From positions 1 to 24,030 of the IMG/VR virus record IMGVR_UViG_3300037502_003806: 24,030 nucleotides of DNA. One strand, written 5' to 3'. This document shows, one piece after another, positions 20,722 through 24,030 of the stretch; the first letter of the stretch is position 1, and each line of letters begins with the position of its first letter. The notes under the pieces were generated by a model that was not told where the DNA came from, did no database searches, and was given only the letters and a program-made list of their open reading frames with translations. Both the position numbers and the translations under genes were made by a program. The DNA comes from a virus.

Positions 20722-22977
20722 CTAATCTAGGAACTCTGACTTCAGACGTAAACCATTGATGAGGATGCCAGCTCTCGTCTTTTTCCTTGTAAATTCCGCC
20801 GATTCTAAGGCAGTATAAAAGTCGGCAGTACTTCGTGTATACTCACCTGTGCGAATACAAAAAGCACGATACTCGTTATACACTTCACCGGACTTTGCTG
20901 TGAATGTATCATCAAGCTCACAACACTCTGTGAGAAAATGTGAGAGCCAGTCATTATTTTCCTTATATGCCTGCATCGCATCCTTCACTTTCTGTGGAAG
21001 TTCAATTCTGTATTCATCTTTGATTACTTTTTTTGCCCCTTCAATAATCCAAGCGAGTATCGCACCCCCAGCATGCTCAAAAAGAGAATCTGTATAATTC
21101 TTAATGTCTTGGCTCCCTTCAATCTTTGCTGCAAAAGGAATAACAATCAACCTTCGCCATGTGCCTTTATCGATCGCCCCGACCTTTGGAAGGTGATTGG
21201 TATACAGGACAAGTGTGTGACTGGGAATATAGCTAAAGGGATCTTTATACTTCTTTTCCGCATAAATCTCATCCGTAGAACAGAGCTGTTTCACATTAGA
21301 GGTATTAAGGCGCATTCCTTCTTCCATTTCTGCTGCAATCAATAGCCTTTTTCCTTTGGCCTCAGCAAGCTCCGGTTTAACATTTCTGCGGCAACCTACT
21401 GTCAGCATATCTGCGGAAATATTACCACTATAGGAGCCGAGAACCCTTGACACCACATTCCAAAAGGTTGATTTTCCGTTACGTCCTTCACCGTAGGCAA
21501 TAATTAAAGCTTCTACATAAACTTTTCCAATGGCAGAAAGTCCTACGATTTTTTGGACATAATCAATAAGCTCTGTGTCATGTAAGAAAAAGGTATTTAG
21601 AGCCTCCTCCCATTTCCTTGCACCCACATCATTTGGATTTACTGCTGTCTGTTTTGTAATAAAGTGTGAATAATCATGTGCTATATGAGAGTTCATACCT
21701 TGCCGTAAATCATAGGTAGCTGAAGGTGTATTCAACAGAAATTCATCTGCATCCAGCGTCTTTTGTTCAATTTCCAGCATGGGTCGAGCCTCTCTTAATG
21801 CGGATGCGATGTATTTTGAATCCCTGCGTTTGATGGCATACTTCTTGTATTCATGAGCGCCCTCATACTTCTCATAAGCATGGGATTGCTGTTTATTAAA
21901 ATGGTTGACGGCTTTCTTTGGACCCATTGACGCTATTATTTCTACAGCACCGTTTTTAACCATTTCAGACATCGCCTTTTTCATTTCCGTCTCAGCTTCT
22001 TCCAGTTGCCTAGTGGTAAGCTCCTGGGCGACTCCCTGTGACCTTGACTTTGATTCCTCCCAAAAGCTACCGTTGTAAACAATGTAATCAGTGGACGGAG
22101 AATATCTAAGTTGTCCTGCATATTCTCTTGCAAGCACAATGGCTTGTCCAACGTCTGAGAAATCATCAGGCTTTAATAAAGTATCTGAGTTGTACTCTTC
22201 CGGAGGGATATACCCTTCTTGTGATGCCACTCGTTTCCCAAAATGAACTGCGCTCTTCCATATCAGTTGTAATTCGCTTTCTTCAAGAGGTGGATTGCAT
22301 TTTTCTGCCTGTTTTATAAACAAAGCATAGGCTTCATCCGTATTCCCATAGCGCTTGATGATCTTTCCTGCAAAATGAGACATGGTGCTGTTGCGCTTTC
22401 CCTCTGGCACCTCTTCCTGTTCGTTGTCCCAATCCATAAAAGCCGCATCATCTAAAAATTCAGCAATATCTTTGTCACCATCATAGAATTCTACGTCTGT
22501 ATGATCGGTCCCAAAAATCAGTCTTGCACTGTCTAGCGCATTGGTATCAAAGTAAGGAAACACAGAGACAATCTGTTGTTTTAACATGACATATTCATTC
22601 TGGTTTGCCGTTGTTGGAATCATGAAATATACATGAAATCTTGGTCGAGCTGACTTGTTACCTTTTTGTTTCATATGATTTCTGCTGTAAGTTACAGCAA
22701 AAGGAACACCTGAAAAAACCATTGCAACATCAGTTGAAGTAACCCAGTCCTTCGGATCATCCGAGTGGTCGTTATCACAGTCAAGTACAACATTATCTGC
22801 CTGAATAAAATTAGCACTACTGCGGTAGTTGTCTTTATATTCCGCTGAAACATGATCGTATTTGATCGCTTTAAGGAAAGATGTCTTATCCGTAATGGCC
22901 GCCTTTTGAGGATAAATACAGTTTGATAGATTTCCTGTGCAATCAGCCGTATATAAAGTAAAAGAAATCTTGTCCAT
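20722..22977 (-). CDS. Primase-helicase (AEP-type primase with SF3/D5-like helicase)
   Basis: 751 residues. N-terminal part: a primase-polymerase-like domain with 'VVLDCDND' (Asp66, Asp68) and 'RPRFHVYFMIP' (His115), then 'DSARLIFGTDH' around 149-159. Middle: D5_N-like region from about 280 to 470. C-terminal superfamily 3 helicase: Walker A 'GEGRNGKST' at 496-504, Walker B 'RLLIAAEMEEG' at 544-554, sensor 'LVLYTNHLPKV' and arginine 'GTWRRLIVIPF'. It would prime and unwind at the phage origin. Start ATG 22977 has GGTGGAG a few bases upstream, within the end of the antirepressor gene, so the two are on one message. Confidence 0.92.
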   Translation of the reverse strand: MDKISFTLYTADCTGNLSNCIYPQKAAITDKTSFLKAIKYDHVSAEYKDNYRSSANFIQADNVVLDCDNDHSDDPKDWVTSTDVAMVFSGVPFAVTYSRNHMKQKGNKSARPRFHVYFMIPTTANQNEYVMLKQQIVSVFPYFDTNALDSARLIFGTDHTDVEFYDGDKDIAEFLDDAAFMDWDNEQEEVPEGKRNSTMSHFAGKIIKRYGNTDEAYALFIKQAEKCNPPLEESELQLIWKSAVHFGKRVASQEGYIPPEEYNSDTLLKPDDFSDVGQAIVLAREYAGQLRYSPSTDYIVYNGSFWEESKSRSQGVAQELTTRQLEEAETEMKKAMSEMVKNGAVEIIASMGPKKAVNHFNKQQSHAYEKYEGAHEYKKYAIKRRDSKYIASALREARPMLEIEQKTLDADEFLLNTPSATYDLRQGMNSHIAHDYSHFITKQTAVNPNDVGARKWEEALNTFFLHDTELIDYVQKIVGLSAIGKVYVEALIIAYGEGRNGKSTFWNVVSRVLGSYSGNISADMLTVGCRRNVKPELAEAKGKRLLIAAEMEEGMRLNTSNVKQLCSTDEIYAEKKYKDPFSYIPSHTLVLYTNHLPKVGAIDKGTWRRLIVIPFAAKIEGSQDIKNYTDSLFEHAGGAILAWIIEGAKKVIKDEYRIELPQKVKDAMQAYKENNDWLSHFLTECCELDDTFTAKSGEVYNEYRAFCIRTGEYTRSTADFYTALESAEFTRKKTRAGILINGLRLKSEFLD

Positions 22978-22979
22978 AA

Positions 22980-23816
22980 CTACTCCACCTCATTGTCAGG
23001 CCCTTGTTCAATAAGTGGCAGCATTCCATCATCTTTCAGTAGTTCATAAATGAACAGTCGCCCCTTCTGAGTCCAATAGGTGTGAACTTTGGAGTGCATT
23101 GATCCATCCTTTCCAGGGTACGTATGAGTTTTGGTTGTCGTGTATCCATGATGAGCAAACTTTTGATACAAAAGCCAAATCTTACCTTGACGAAACTGAA
23201 CCCCAAGATCGTGAAGGTATTCATTGAGCCAGCGACCGGACTTTCCATAATCTTTAGCAATGGTCGTAATAGCCACAGCATCCTTGCAATTAAGCACTAC
23301 ATCGTAGTAACTTGCTTTTGGTTGCATTTCTGCAATCTGTTGTTCTTGAATACTAATCGTCGTAGTAAGCTCAACATTTTTTTCACGCTCTGCCTTGAGC
23401 TCTTGTAACGCTTTAATCCAAAGGTCAGGATTTGCTAACAATTCATCTACTGCATATAACCCATGCTTCCGAATAGATGGAAGAACCTCGTGAGTTACCC
23501 AACGTTTAAATTTCTTCAACTTTCGCTCTCTTTTGGAAATGTAATCTTCGCTAATACCTCGAGCTTTTGATGGCTGCATAGCGAATAATAAAGAATAAAG
23601 TCCGGGCTCATTTACAACCGCTACCTGTTGCACGCCGCCAGGGGTAATCATTTGTGTATACCCCTTTTCATCTTCATCAAGGGACTGCATGGCACGATTC
23701 CGATTCGTTTCACCAAACACATCGCACACATCTTTTGCCACCCACCAAGTTTCACCATTTTTCTGAACGGTACGCACTTCACTGCCTTCGAAATTAAAAA
23801 CCGTTAATCCTTTCAT
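22980..23816 (-). CDS. Phage antirepressor (BRO-N plus KilAC/ANT domains)
   Basis: 278 residues. Residues 1 to about 115 form a BRO-N domain ('TWWVAKDVCDVFGETNRNRAMQSLDEDEKGY', 'VNEPGLYSLLFAMQPSKARG', 'FKRWVTHEVLPSIRKHG'). After a coiled linker (about 130-160) the KilAC domain follows ('PKASYYDVVLNCKDAVAITTIAKDYGKSGRWLNEYLHDLGVQFRQGKIWLLY'). Antirepressors inactivate or compete with the phage repressor and favour induction. GGGAGG is about seven bases before the ATG at 23816. The gene is preceded by a regulated leader and heads the visible early operon. Confidence 0.92.
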   Translation of the reverse strand: MKGLTVFNFEGSEVRTVQKNGETWWVAKDVCDVFGETNRNRAMQSLDEDEKGYTQMITPGGVQQVAVVNEPGLYSLLFAMQPSKARGISEDYISKRERKLKKFKRWVTHEVLPSIRKHGLYAVDELLANPDLWIKALQELKAEREKNVELTTTISIQEQQIAEMQPKASYYDVVLNCKDAVAITTIAKDYGKSGRWLNEYLHDLGVQFRQGKIWLLYQKFAHHGYTTTKTHTYPGKDGSMHSKVHTYWTQKGRLFIYELLKDDGMLPLIEQGPDNEVE

Positions 23817-23872
23817 ATTGAACCTCCCGCATATAGTGATAGGACGATAAAAGTTGTCCTCAGCTATAAGCG

Positions 23873-23899
23873 AAAAAAGAGGAGGTCTCGAACCCCCTC
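23873..23899 (-). terminator. Strong terminator/attenuator in the antirepressor leader
   Basis: On the minus strand GAGGGGG (23899-23893) pairs with CCTCCTC (23885-23879), seven pairs with one G-U, a seven-base loop, then six T's (23878-23873). It stands between the probable promoter and the antirepressor start, so it either ends an upstream transcript or attenuates the antirepressor message. Confidence 0.75.
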
Positions 23900-23916
23900 A
23901 AACTAATCTTTTTTAT

Positions 23917-23944
23917 ATTATCATCAGGTTTACATTATCCTCAA
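23917..23944 (-). promoter_or_regulatory. Candidate early promoter
   Basis: On the minus strand TTGAGG (23944-23939) and GATAAT (23922-23917) are 16 bases apart, a fair vegetative promoter. The -35 lies within one of the repeated operator-like sites, which would explain repression in the lysogen. Confidence 0.5.
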
Positions 23945-23998
23945 CAAATACAAAATTCTTTGAAATTCCAAATGTTTTTCTGCAAATGTTGAGGATAA
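23935..23998. repeat. Operator-like 12-bp inverted repeat pair
   Basis: TTATCCTCAACA at 23935-23946 recurs inverted as TGTTGAGGATAA at 23987-23998, without mismatch, 40 bases apart. A looser copy, TTGTCCTCAGC, lies at 23854-23864. Sites of this kind, overlapping a promoter -35 before an antirepressor, resemble repressor operators. The repressor gene is not in the window. Confidence 0.5.
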
Positions 23999-24030
23999 AA
24001 AATCTATTTCAATCCACAGAGACGAGCCAG

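Noticed and set aside
23873-23905. tRNA T-arm-like sequence (GGTTCGAGACC on the minus strand)
   Set aside because: The TTCGAGA loop recalls a T-loop, but the rest of a tRNA is missing and a T-tract follows at once; it is a terminator.
24004-24030. End of a further minus-strand gene (eight codons then TAG)
   Set aside because: The frame is open to the window edge, but eight codons are too few to tell a real gene end from chance.

Overview
The window is most of a temperate siphophage (prophage) of a low-GC Gram-positive host, most likely a member of the Bacillales. The grounds are the AT-rich composition, strong GGAGG-type ribosome binding sites with frequent GTG/TTG starts, HK97-type structural genes, and Firmicutes phage families (P27 small terminase, DUF1492/ArpU-like regulator, VRR-NUC, BRO/KilAC antirepressor). 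The host species cannot be fixed from this sequence. Nearly all phage genes are on the minus strand, so the phage map reads from high to low coordinates.

Early/replication module (24030 to 18215): a regulated leader with repeated operator-like sites, a BRO-N/KilAC antirepressor, a primase-SF3 helicase fusion, an AT-rich gap bounded by a 15-bp inverted repeat, a VRR-NUC nuclease, a SNF2 helicase broken by a stop codon inside its Walker A motif, a small Cys-rich protein, and a DUF1492/ArpU-like regulator. A complete IS3-family element (16705-18168) sits in the loop of what looks like the bidirectional terminator between this operon and a convergent plus-strand HEPN-domain gene (16255-16620).

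Late module (about 16100 to 1): a control region with three 10-bp direct repeats and a leader hairpin, an HNH nuclease, a GC-rich candidate cos region, an HTH/zinc-finger protein, a ParB-methyltransferase fusion, an HNH-AP2 homing endonuclease, five small accessory genes, small and large terminase, two plus-strand accessory genes (morons), portal, ClpP-like protease, major capsid protein, head fibre protein, connector, head closure, HK97 gp10-like and tail terminator-like proteins, an Ig-domain major tail protein, a tail assembly chaperone with a -1 frameshift product, and the tape measure gene. The tape measure gene is cut by the end of a second, different IS3-family element that runs off the left edge.

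Two IS insertions, a cut tape measure gene and an interrupted helicase suggest a decaying, probably non-productive prophage. Several hairpins with T-tracts lie inside the late gene string, so either several promoters or an antitermination mechanism would be needed for full late expression. No CRISPR array, tRNA or rRNA was seen.
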